A stretch of 6,744 nucleotides of DNA. It comes from Flavobacteriales bacterium. Lineage in GTDB: Bacteria; Bacteroidota; Bacteroidia; Flavobacteriales_D; Crocinitomicaceae. The notes under the pieces were generated by a model. That model did not search any database. It was not told the DNA's origin and saw nothing but the letters and a program-made list of their open reading frames with translations. Shown one piece after another: positions 1-6,744 of this stretch (positions are counted from its first letter, which is position 1; each line of letters starts with the position of its first letter). The stretch covers positions 1 to 6,744 of the forward strand of contig CANHQC010000114.1 in assembly GCA_947462695.1 (NCBI GenBank). The letters are read 5' to 3'. A program made the position numbers and the translations under genes.

Positions 1-681
<681 letters not shown>

Positions 682-745
682 ACGTTAAAAAGAAATTTTA
701 AATAAAGATAGCAGTTATTTTTAGCGACAAAAATTTAGCAGAATT

Positions 746-2701
746 ATGAAGAAAATAAGTTTGATTTTACTTGCTTTTACCGCACATTTCATGGCAATCG
801 GGCAAACTGACCCTGTTTTAATGGAAATAAATGGTCAGGCCATAACGAAGTCAGAATTCCTTCAGATTTACTTAAAAAATAATCCTAATCCAAAATACGA
901 TAAAGCGTCATTGGATGAGTATATGGAGTTGTTTAAAAAGTTCAAATTAAAAGTAATTGAAGCAGAGCAACTGAAATACGATACCATTCCAAAATTGAAA
1001 AAGGAACTAGATGGGTATAAAAAACAGTTGTCTAATCCCTATTTGGTTGATCAAGCGAAAAATGAAGAACTTGTCAAGCAAGCATACGATCGTACGATTG
1101 AAGAGGTAAGAGCTTCTCATATATTAATTCGCGTTGAATCGACAGCCTCACCAGCGGATACGCTCGCGGCTTACAATCGCATTCTTGGATTGAAAAGTCG
1201 CATTGAAAAAGGAGAAGATTTTAATTCGGTCGCTAAAAGTAAAAATGGGTCCGAAGATCCTTCTGCAGCATCAAACGGAGGCGATTTAGGATTTTTTAAT
1301 GCCTTTCAGATGGTTTATCCATTCGAGGAAGCGGCCTTCACCACACCGGTTGGTAAAGTTTCTGAACCTTTCAGAACGCGATTCGGGTATCATATTGTAA
1401 AAGTGACTGATAAGCGTCCTGCGAGAGGAACAATCAAAACTGCTCACATCATGGTTGCAACGCCTAAATCAGCAACACCAGAGGAAATAAGCAATGCGGA
1501 GAAAAAAATCAACGAACTTTACGACAAGCTTTTGAAAGGAGAAAAGTTTGAAGACCTAGCTAAAGACCATTCTGATGATCCTAGTTCGAATATGAAAGGT
1601 GGGGAATTACCTCCTTTTGGAACAGGAACGACGACACGAATGGTTCCTTCCTTTGAAGATGCCGCTTTTGCATTGAAAAACGATGGTGATATTAGTTCAC
1701 CGATCCGAACCGACTATGGCTTTCATATTGTCAAAAAACTGAGTTGGACAGCTGTCAAGCCTTATGAAGACATGAAAAAGGAACTTCAAGGGAAAGTAAA
1801 CAGGGATGAGCGCGCTAAGAAAACACAGGATTCATTTGTGTCCAAACTTAAAACGCAATACAATTACCAGGATGTGTCGTCAAAAAATGGCAAATGGTTC
1901 GTTAAAAATCTGGATACAACATACTTCATTGGTAAATGGACTTCAAGTAACTTAAAAAGTGACAAACCTTTATTTATGTTGGATGGAAAAGCGTTTGGTC
2001 AAAAGCAATTTGCTGAATATTTAATGAAAAACTACCGAAATGTCAAGAAAGACATAAACGAAAACGTAGTGAAGGTTCAATTGAAAAACTGGGAAAAAGA
2101 GGCTGTCCTAGCCTACGAAGAAAGTCAATTAACGAAAAAATATCCTGAATACAAAGCCCTTCTGAACGAATACCATGATGGAATACTTCTTTACGAAATA
2201 ATGACAGATAAGGTATGGAATAAAGCAATAAAAGATACCGTTGGTTTAAAATCGTACTTCGAAAACAACCGTGAAAACTATAAATGGGGCAATCGAACAG
2301 ATGCCGTTGTTTATGAATGCTTAAATCAATCTATTGCTGATCAAGTTTCGAAAATGTTGAAAAACGACACCATTAATTCGAAACATGTGCTTGAAGTAGT
2401 TAATAAAGAAAGTGAGCTTAACCTGCGTGTAAAGACGAACAAATTCGATAATGAAGCCACACCATTCATTCAAGGAAGAATCTTGAAAAAAGGTTTGAAT
2501 CCGAGTTTTGAGTTGGATGGTAAAGTGTATGTAATTAAAGTAAATGAGTTATTACTTCCACGTAACAAAGAATTCAACGAGGCGAAAGGGGTAATTACAT
2601 CTGACTATCAGAATTACCTTGAAAAGAAGTGGCTTGATGAACTAAACAAAAAATATAAAATCACCATTAACGAATCTGTTTTATATTCGATTGGTAAATA
2701 A
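746..2701 (+). CDS. Secreted peptidyl-prolyl isomerase with two parvulin domains (PpiC/SurA type)
   Basis: Predicted periplasmic folding factor that isomerises X-Pro bonds and holds unfolded envelope proteins. The 651 residues begin with a Sec signal peptide (KK, hydrophobic core 4-17, probable cleavage AIG|Q after residue 19), which supports the chosen start. A SurA-N-like chaperone segment spans about 24-118. Parvulin domain 1 spans about 121-223, with H125 in SHILI, GGDLGFF at 178-184 and H216 in GYHIVK. Parvulin domain 2 spans about 230-332, with H234 in AHIM, GGELPPFG at 285-292 and H327 in GFHIVK. Both domains keep the two conserved histidines, so both may be active. Residues about 380-651 carry no obvious parvulin signature, but appear by eye to repeat the N-segment/parvulin/C-helix plan in decayed form. 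The protein is soluble apart from the signal peptide, with no lipobox Cys. A terminator follows directly. Family assignment is firm; the substrates are unknown. Confidence 0.93.
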   Translation: MKKISLILLAFTAHFMAIGQTDPVLMEINGQAITKSEFLQIYLKNNPNPKYDKASLDEYMELFKKFKLKVIEAEQLKYDTIPKLKKELDGYKKQLSNPYLVDQAKNEELVKQAYDRTIEEVRASHILIRVESTASPADTLAAYNRILGLKSRIEKGEDFNSVAKSKNGSEDPSAASNGGDLGFFNAFQMVYPFEEAAFTTPVGKVSEPFRTRFGYHIVKVTDKRPARGTIKTAHIMVATPKSATPEEISNAEKKINELYDKLLKGEKFEDLAKDHSDDPSSNMKGGELPPFGTGTTTRMVPSFEDAAFALKNDGDISSPIRTDYGFHIVKKLSWTAVKPYEDMKKELQGKVNRDERAKKTQDSFVSKLKTQYNYQDVSSKNGKWFVKNLDTTYFIGKWTSSNLKSDKPLFMLDGKAFGQKQFAEYLMKNYRNVKKDINENVVKVQLKNWEKEAVLAYEESQLTKKYPEYKALLNEYHDGILLYEIMTDKVWNKAIKDTVGLKSYFENNRENYKWGNRTDAVVYECLNQSIADQVSKMLKNDTINSKHVLEVVNKESELNLRVKTNKFDNEATPFIQGRILKKGLNPSFELDGKVYVIKVNELLLPRNKEFNEAKGVITSDYQNYLEKKWLDELNKKYKITINESVLYSIGK

Positions 2702-2709
2702 GATTGAAC

Positions 2710-2746
2710 AAAGGAGGTGAGTGTTTGCTTACCTCCTTTTGTTTTT
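2710..2746 (+). terminator. Rho-independent terminator after the two-parvulin gene
   Basis: The left arm AAAGGAGGTGAG (2710-2721) pairs with the right arm CTTACCTCCTTT (2728-2739). This gives a 12-bp stem with one G-T wobble (2719/2730) and a 6-nt loop (2722-2727). A T-rich run broken by a single G follows to 2746. It begins 8 nt after the upstream TAA, so it should end transcripts coming from guaB and the first parvulin gene. The left arm also matches the full Shine-Dalgarno complement of 16S rRNA, but the next ATG is about 100 nt away, so it is not acting as that gene's ribosome binding site. Confidence 0.88.
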
Positions 2747-2753
2747 ATGTTGT

Positions 2754-2782
2754 TAAACTTTGATAAAGTTTATCATTAAACT
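2754..2782. repeat. Overlapping palindromes and direct repeat upstream of the SurA-like gene
   Basis: Two perfect inverted repeats overlap. TAAACTTT (2754-2761) and AAAGTTTA (2765-2772) flank GAT; TGATAAA (2761-2767) and TTTATCA (2769-2775) flank a single G. In addition, TTAAACT occurs as a direct repeat at 2753-2759 and 2776-2782, with starts 23 nt apart. The block sits between the preceding terminator and the SurA-like start at 2822, the region where a promoter for the downstream pair is expected. It could be an operator or an RNA hairpin, but AT-rich palindromes also arise by chance. No convincing Bacteroidota promoter (TTTG then TAnnTTTG at suitable spacing) was found. Confidence 0.4.
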
Positions 2783-2821
2783 GTCAACCAACCGTATCTT
2801 TCAGCTTCTTTTAAACAGATT

Positions 2822-4177
2822 ATGAGACTTATTCTTTCCATTTTAATTATTGCCTTCTACTCACATTTTTCCATGGCTCAACCAGGGGTTGTGGTAGATC
2901 GCATCGCCGCTCAAATTGGTGATAACATTATACTGTTGTCTGATATCGAGGCGCAAAAACAACAAGCTGTAGCTGCCGGAATGGAAATTACGCCAAACAT
3001 GACATGTGAGGTATTAGAGGAATTAATGTACCAACAACTTCTTATCAATCAGGCGAAACTCGATAGTTTAGTTGTATCTGATGAACAAGTAGATGCCGAA
3101 ATGGAAAATCGAATTCGAGTAATAGAAAATCAGATTGGAAGTCGTCAAAAAATGGAAGAATTTTACGGAAAATCTGTCAACGACATTAAAAACGAATTTC
3201 GAACAATTATCAGAGAACGGTTAATGGCGAACGAAATGGAGCGAAAAATCACAACAGATATTTCGGTAACACCAAAAGAAGCGCAAGAATTTTACGCCAC
3301 TATTCCAGAGGATTCGATTCCTCTTATCAATGCTCAACTCAGTTTCCAACAGATTGTAAATTATCCTGAAATAACGAAAGAGGACAAAAAGTTAGCATAC
3401 GAAAAACTACAAGGAATTCTGGATGAAATACGGAAAGGAAAAAGTTTCGAAACCCAAGCTAGAATTCACTCAATGGATCCGGGTAGCGCGCCCGTTGGTG
3501 GGAAAATTGAAGCGACTCGCGGTATGATGGTACCCTCGTTTGAAGCGACTGTTTTTTCGCTTTCGCCAGGAGAAGTTTCACCAATATTTGAATCACCTTA
3601 TGGTTATCACATCGTAAAATTATTGAGCAGAAAAGGTGATGATTATACGTGTCAACATATCTTAATAATTTCAGAATTTAGTTCATCCGCACTTGAAAAA
3701 GCCGCATATAAAATGGATTCATGTTATGCTTTATTGCGCAACGGAAGCATTACGTGGAGCGAGGCAGTTCAGCGTTTTTCAAACGACGATGCGACACGAT
3801 TTAACGATGGAATTATTACCAACCCAATAACAGGCGATCAATTGTGGGACATGGAAGACTTGAATCAGGTAGACCAACAGATCTTCTTGCTAACCGATGC
3901 CATGGAAAAAGGCGATGTTTCACAACCGAATCTTTACATGAATTATATGGATCGTCAACAAGGAATAAGGGTTGTACGATTAAAAGAACGTACTGAGCCA
4001 CATAGGGCTAACTTGAAACAGGATTACGCACTAATTAAACGCGCAGCCGAAAACGATAAAAAACAACGAATTATCAACCAATGGGTAAAATCAAAAATCG
4101 GTAATGCCTATATTCGTATTGACGACTCTTATAAGTCGTGTTCTTTTAAAAACCAATGGGTAAGAACAGAAGAATAA
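2822..4177 (+). CDS. SurA-like periplasmic chaperone / peptidyl-prolyl isomerase
   Basis: Predicted periplasmic chaperone for outer-membrane and other exported proteins. The 451 residues have the length and layout of SurA. A signal peptide (hydrophobic 3-16, probable cleavage SMA|Q after residue 19) supports the start. A SurA N-domain begins VVDRIAAQIGDNIILLSDIEAQ (24-45) and continues with helices to about 160. A first parvulin-like domain spans about 168-270, a second about 274-390, and a C-terminal helical segment about 391-445. Domain 1 keeps H263 in GYHIVK, but the first-strand His is replaced by Gln (FQQIV, about Q177) and the GGD motif reads GGK (226-228). Domain 2 keeps H279 in QHILI, but the second His position reads Arg (GIRVVRL, R383). 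Chaperone activity is therefore more certain than isomerase activity. The gene is preceded by a terminator and palindromes, and moxR starts 12 nt after its stop, so the two are probably co-transcribed. Confidence 0.92.
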   Translation: MRLILSILIIAFYSHFSMAQPGVVVDRIAAQIGDNIILLSDIEAQKQQAVAAGMEITPNMTCEVLEELMYQQLLINQAKLDSLVVSDEQVDAEMENRIRVIENQIGSRQKMEEFYGKSVNDIKNEFRTIIRERLMANEMERKITTDISVTPKEAQEFYATIPEDSIPLINAQLSFQQIVNYPEITKEDKKLAYEKLQGILDEIRKGKSFETQARIHSMDPGSAPVGGKIEATRGMMVPSFEATVFSLSPGEVSPIFESPYGYHIVKLLSRKGDDYTCQHILIISEFSSSALEKAAYKMDSCYALLRNGSITWSEAVQRFSNDDATRFNDGIITNPITGDQLWDMEDLNQVDQQIFLLTDAMEKGDVSQPNLYMNYMDRQQGIRVVRLKERTEPHRANLKQDYALIKRAAENDKKQRIINQWVKSKIGNAYIRIDDSYKSCSFKNQWVRTEE

Positions 4178-4189
4178 AAACTAACTTCC

Positions 4190-5143
4190 ATGTCAGATAA
4201 AGAATCTATTGATCAATTAGTCGCGCATTACAACGCACTCAAAAACGAAATTCATCAGGTAATCGTTGGCCAAGATGATGTCGTTGACCAAGTACTTATT
4301 TCTATTTTTTCGAAAGGACATTGTTTACTAGTAGGTGTTCCAGGTTTGGCTAAAACATTGCTTGTAAATACGATTGCACAAACATTAGGTCTTACATTCA
4401 ACCGAATTCAATTTACGCCTGACTTGATGCCTTCGGATATCATTGGAGCTGAAATATTGGATGAACAACGGCAATTTAAGTTTATTAAAGGACCGCTATT
4501 CTCGAATATTATTTTGGCAGATGAAATCAACCGTACGCCGCCAAAAACACAATCGGCATTGCTTGAGGCTATGCAAGAAAGGGCAGTTACGGCTGGAGGT
4601 AAAAATTATGTGTTACCTTCTCCATTTTTTGTTTTGGCTACACAAAACCCCATTGAACAAGAAGGTACCTATCCCCTACCTGAAGCACAACTCGATCGAT
4701 TTATGTTCAATGTGTGGGTTGATTACCCAAGCTATGTCGAGGAACTAGCAATTGTTAAGTCAACAACTTCGAATCAGGAAGTCAAGCTAAATCATGTGTT
4801 GAATGGAGAGCAAATAACTCAATATCAAGATTTAATTCGACGGATTCCTGTAGCCGACAATGTATTAGAATATGCCGTTAAACTTGTTGGGAAAACGCGA
4901 AAAGACAGTGAATTTGCTCCTCAGCTAACAAAGGACTTTATATCATGGGGTGCTGGACCAAGAGCATCGCAGAATTTGATCATTGGTGCAAAATGCCACG
5001 CTGCATTGAACGGAAAGTATTCCCCGGATATTGACGATGTAAAAGCAGTAGCCAAACCAATTTTGAGGCATCGTATTGTGCGAAACTACCGCGCTGAAGC
5101 TGAAGGGTACTCAATGGACCGCTTAATTGAAGAATTACTTTAA
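4190..5143 (+). CDS. MoxR-family AAA+ ATPase
   Basis: Cytoplasmic AAA+ ATPase of the MoxR group, members of which act as chaperones in maturing or activating partner protein complexes. The 317 residues match the usual family length. Walker A is GVPGLAKT (49-56) in the MoxR form GxPGxAKT. Walker B is [10 protein letters not shown] (106-115, with D111 and E112). Sensor 1 lies in ATQNP (150-154). The conserved LPEAQLDRF (163-171) supplies the probable arginine finger R170, and GAGPRAS (254-260) carries the sensor 2 Arg. The lid helices and [13 protein letters not shown] (294-306) complete the fold, so the enzyme looks intact. There is no signal peptide. It starts 12 nt after the SurA-like gene, without a Shine-Dalgarno site, and is probably last in that operon. 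The DUF58 and von Willebrand-type genes often found after moxR are absent here: a convergent gene follows at once. Confidence 0.95.
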   Translation: MSDKESIDQLVAHYNALKNEIHQVIVGQDDVVDQVLISIFSKGHCLLVGVPGLAKTLLVNTIAQTLGLTFNRIQFTPDLMPSDIIGAEILDEQRQFKFIKGPLFSNIILADEINRTPPKTQSALLEAMQERAVTAGGKNYVLPSPFFVLATQNPIEQEGTYPLPEAQLDRFMFNVWVDYPSYVEELAIVKSTTSNQEVKLNHVLNGEQITQYQDLIRRIPVADNVLEYAVKLVGKTRKDSEFAPQLTKDFISWGAGPRASQNLIIGAKCHAALNGKYSPDIDDVKAVAKPILRHRIVRNYRAEAEGYSMDRLIEELL

Positions 5144-5902
5144 TTAAAATGCTGACCAACCGGCATCTGCTGTAACAATAGCTCCATTAATAAAGGACGC
5201 GTCATCCGAAACAAGGAATAAGGCTAATTGAGCAATTTCATCTGGTTTACCTGTTCTGGGCATGAGGTTAAATCCAGGTGCTATTTTGGTATATCCTGTT
5301 TGATTTGGTTTCAAGGTTAATCCAATAGAAGTTTCCACACCACCTGGAGCGATTGCATTGCAACGGATCCCTTCAGTGGCATGCATAATTGCGGTGTTCT
5401 TTGTTAATCCAATTAACCCATGTTTCGATGCTGTGTAAGCAGCACCCGCCTTTCCGCCTGATAATCCACCAATTGAAGAAATATTCAGTATTGCTCCCCT
5501 CTTTTCAGGCAACATGATTTTTAATACTTCACGGGTTGAATAAAATGGCCCATTCAAATTGGTACTTATGATATGATTCCAACGACTTGTATCTAATTCA
5601 ACCGCAGGAATAAAATCATCCATCACACCGGCATTATTCACTAGAATGTCTACACCTCCAAAATGCCTTTTTGCAGACGAAACAGCGTCAATTACATCTT
5701 GTTCTTTTGAGACATCACAAGCGATCGCCAAGGCGTGTTCTCCGGAAGCAATATAACGTTCACTCATTTGTTGAATCGTACTTAACTCTTTGTCCAGTAG
5801 CACAACTGTCGCACCTTCTTTGAAAAAAAGTTCAGCAATAGCTTGACCAATTCCGGATCCTGCACCTGTTATAATGGCGGTTCTATTTTCTAGCTTTTTC
5901 AT
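5144..5902 (-). CDS. Short-chain dehydrogenase/reductase (classical SDR, NAD-preferring)
   Basis: NAD(P)-dependent oxidoreductase of the classical SDR family; the substrate cannot be told from sequence. The 252 residues are standard length. The cofactor motif is TGAGSGIG (12-19), followed by an Asp at the end of the second strand (D37 in LLDKE), which in this family favours NAD over NADP. Also present are CDV (62-64), NNAG (89-92), the catalytic Asn N115, Ser S143 in NISSIGG, and YxxxK as Y156/K160, so the tetrad is complete. PGGVET (186-191) precedes the substrate loop, and the protein ends NGAIVTADAGWSAF. It resembles FabG and glucose-1-dehydrogenase-type SDRs but lies alone, not in a fatty-acid cluster. 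It follows the methyltransferase on the same strand by 81 nt and may share its transcript. Its stop codon directly abuts the moxR stop. Confidence 0.94.
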   Translation of the reverse strand: MKKLENRTAIITGAGSGIGQAIAELFFKEGATVVLLDKELSTIQQMSERYIASGEHALAIACDVSKEQDVIDAVSSAKRHFGGVDILVNNAGVMDDFIPAVELDTSRWNHIISTNLNGPFYSTREVLKIMLPEKRGAILNISSIGGLSGGKAGAAYTASKHGLIGLTKNTAIMHATEGIRCNAIAPGGVETSIGLTLKPNQTGYTKIAPGFNLMPRTGKPDEIAQLALFLVSDDASFINGAIVTADAGWSAF

Positions 5903-5983
5903 TCCAACATTTTAAGGCAAAATTGAATGTTAAACCAATAGGTTTATTGATTTTCCCTTTAACGATTGGAATTATTCAATGAA

Positions 5984-6556
5984 TTACTTCTGAAGCTGAA
6001 TGAACAATTCGGTCCCTTTACGAGGCTCAATTGAATTGTAGCATTCATCCATTTTTATGCTCGAAAAATAGGGTTGAAAATACGTTTCGTATTCTTCTTT
6101 CGAACCACCAAATGGAGGTCCACCTTCAAAAGAGCGATTAAATAAGAGTCCAACCAGTTTACCTTTAGGTTTCAAAAGACTCGCCGCATGTTTAGCATAA
6201 TCGGCTCTTTTAGAGGGATCAATTGCACAAAACAACGTTTGTTCGATTATCAAGTCGTATGCTCCGGAATGCTGAAAAAAATCTTCAAAGAACCAATTTT
6301 CTGAAGGAAAGCAATTCGGATTAGTAGCCAAAACTGATGCTTTAGGTGATTCTGAAAAATCCAATAAATAGGTGTGATGAAAGCCCTTTTTCCAAAGGTA
6401 TCTACCCTCATGACCAAAGCCGGATCCTGGAATCAAGATACGTAAATCTTGCCGTTCCAACTGATCAATGTAAGCCTTTAATGGAGGAGAAACCTGACCA
6501 ATATCCCAACCGGTTTTGCCAGTGTCATACCTTTCATCCCAAAATGATTTATTCAT
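5984..6556 (-). CDS. TPMT-family SAM-dependent methyltransferase
   Basis: Predicted cytoplasmic class I methyltransferase of the thiopurine S-methyltransferase (TPMT)/halide-thiol methyltransferase family, which transfers a methyl group from SAM to small thiols, halides or similar acceptors. The 190 residues show the family's N-terminal WDERYDTGKTGWDIG (6-20) followed by SPPLKAYI. SAM motif I is ILIPGSGFGHEG (40-51), with the ribose-binding acidic residue probably D66 in LLDFSE. The FFEDFF stretch (89-94), the characteristic YDLIIEQTLFCAIDP (100-114), LLKPKGKLVGLLF (127-139) and GGPPFGGSKEEY (145-156) follow. All core motifs are intact. The native acceptor is unknown; thiopurine is only the name-giving substrate. 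The gene starts 20 nt after the T-run of the preceding terminator, leaving little room for a promoter. A 7-codon upstream frame overlaps the start as ATGA. Confidence 0.9.
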   Translation of the reverse strand: MNKSFWDERYDTGKTGWDIGQVSPPLKAYIDQLERQDLRILIPGSGFGHEGRYLWKKGFHHTYLLDFSESPKASVLATNPNCFPSENWFFEDFFQHSGAYDLIIEQTLFCAIDPSKRADYAKHAASLLKPKGKLVGLLFNRSFEGGPPFGGSKEEYETYFQPYFSSIKMDECYNSIEPRKGTELFIQLQK

Positions 6557-6576
6557 GACTTATATGTATTGGTCAT

Positions 6577-6601
6577 AAAAAAACCCGGAAGAACCGGGTT
6601 T
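6577..6601 (-). terminator. Rho-independent terminator of the T9SS-cargo gene (minus strand)
   Basis: AAACCCGG (6581-6588) and CCGGGTTT (6594-6601) form a perfect 8-bp stem around a 5-nt loop (6589-6593). Read on the minus strand, the stem is followed by seven consecutive T residues (complement of 6577-6583, the first three overlapping the stem base). It lies 5 nt after the stop codon of the partial minus-strand gene to its right, so it should end that transcript. It is not placed to terminate any plus-strand gene visible here. Confidence 0.9.
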
Positions 6602-6606
6602 CAATA

Positions 6607-6744
6607 TTAATTTTTTACAAAATACTTTGGTTGAGATCGATCGGATTGTATCAAGTAAATACCGGATGATAATCCTTCAATATTGATTTTTTCATGAGGA
6701 TTCACATTAGCAGTCAGCACAAGCTGACCAATTGAATTAACGAT
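6607..6744 (-). CDS. C-terminal end of a secreted protein with a type IX secretion sorting domain (partial)
   Basis: A minus-strand frame open from the window edge ends at TAA (plus-strand 6607-6609), giving 45 residues that are only the C-terminus of a longer protein. The sequence IVNSIGQLVLTANV, followed by INIEGLSSGIYLIQS and a final KYFVKN, fits the type A T9SS C-terminal sorting domain. That domain is a small beta-sandwich that directs Bacteroidota proteins through the outer membrane and is normally removed by the sortase-like PorU. The hallmark pieces are the strand ending in a G-Q/K turn, the (L/M)xxGxY motif (here LSSGIY) and the closing basic strand. The function of the exported protein lies upstream of this window and cannot be inferred. 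The frame is too short and edge-cut for an independent start. The terminator follows 5 nt after its stop. Confidence 0.85.
   Translation of the reverse strand: MVNSIGQLVLTANVNPHEKINIEGLSSGIYLIQSDRSQPKYFVKN

Noticed and set aside
716..723. TATTTTTA as a -7 box before the two-parvulin gene
   Set aside because: The region is uniformly AT-rich, the terminal G is missing and no clear -33 element is present; indistinguishable from chance.
2043..2228. Minus-strand 61-codon frame inside the two-parvulin gene, and a similar one at 3816-4001 inside the SurA-like gene
   Set aside because: Both are short antisense frames within long, signal-peptide-bearing genes and show no motif.
2795..2802. TATCTTTC as a Bacteroidota -7 promoter box (TAnnTTTG) before the SurA-like gene
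   Set aside because: It matches seven of the eight consensus positions, differing at the last base, but no TTTG or TTG lies at the expected upstream distance. The TTTG at 2759-2762 is too far away.
4443..4748. Plus-strand 101-codon open frame inside moxR in another frame
   Set aside because: It overlaps the Walker B and sensor 1 region of an intact AAA+ gene; the product has no domain signature and reads as a shifted translation.
5903..5983. Possible promoter or small hairpin (CAATA/TATTG arms) between the methyltransferase and the SDR
   Set aside because: The arms are only 5 bp. The minus-strand CAATTTTG deviates from the consensus and lacks a properly spaced upstream element.
6346..6558. 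Plus-strand 70-codon open frame opposite the methyltransferase start
   Set aside because: It is antisense to the conserved WDERY and SAM motif I coding region, with no independent support.

Overview
The window looks like chromosomal DNA from a member of the Bacteroidota, most likely a flavobacterial-type organism. Four things point that way: AT-rich coding sequence; start codons without convincing Shine-Dalgarno sites; Sec signal peptides with Gln immediately after the predicted cleavage site; and, at the right edge, the C-terminal end of a protein that reads as a type IX secretion system (T9SS) sorting domain. Genus cannot be fixed from this sequence. Gene order and coding style are uniform throughout, with no transposase, integrase, tRNA, rRNA or CRISPR array visible.

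Left to centre, plus strand (1-5143): the 3' part of guaB (IMP dehydrogenase) is followed by a large secreted protein with two parvulin domains, then a SurA-like secreted parvulin chaperone, then a MoxR-family AAA+ ATPase. A strong intrinsic terminator lies between the two parvulin genes, and nested palindromes lie between it and the second parvulin gene. That gene probably starts a second transcription unit with moxR, whose start is only 12 nt beyond its stop. The first parvulin gene follows guaB by 64 nt with no visible terminator, so it may be read from the guaB transcript.

Right, minus strand (5144-6744): a short-chain dehydrogenase/reductase (SDR) ends exactly where moxR ends, tail to tail with no spacer. 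Upstream of it on the same strand lies a TPMT-type SAM-dependent methyltransferase. Upstream of that, a clear terminator closes the partial T9SS-cargo gene that runs off the window.

Functionally, the central genes form an envelope protein-folding group: two periplasmic parvulin/SurA-type chaperones plus a cytoplasmic AAA+ ATPase. This is plausible housekeeping for outer-membrane and T9SS protein biogenesis. The SDR and methyltransferase are small-molecule enzymes of unknown substrate. Nothing here is clearly a new defence or mobile system. The most interesting signals are the domain decay in the two chaperones (a hidden second chaperone module in one, and complementary loss of catalytic residues across the two parvulin domains of the other), the orphan MoxR attached to them, and a terminator hairpin that mimics the 16S rRNA 3' tail.
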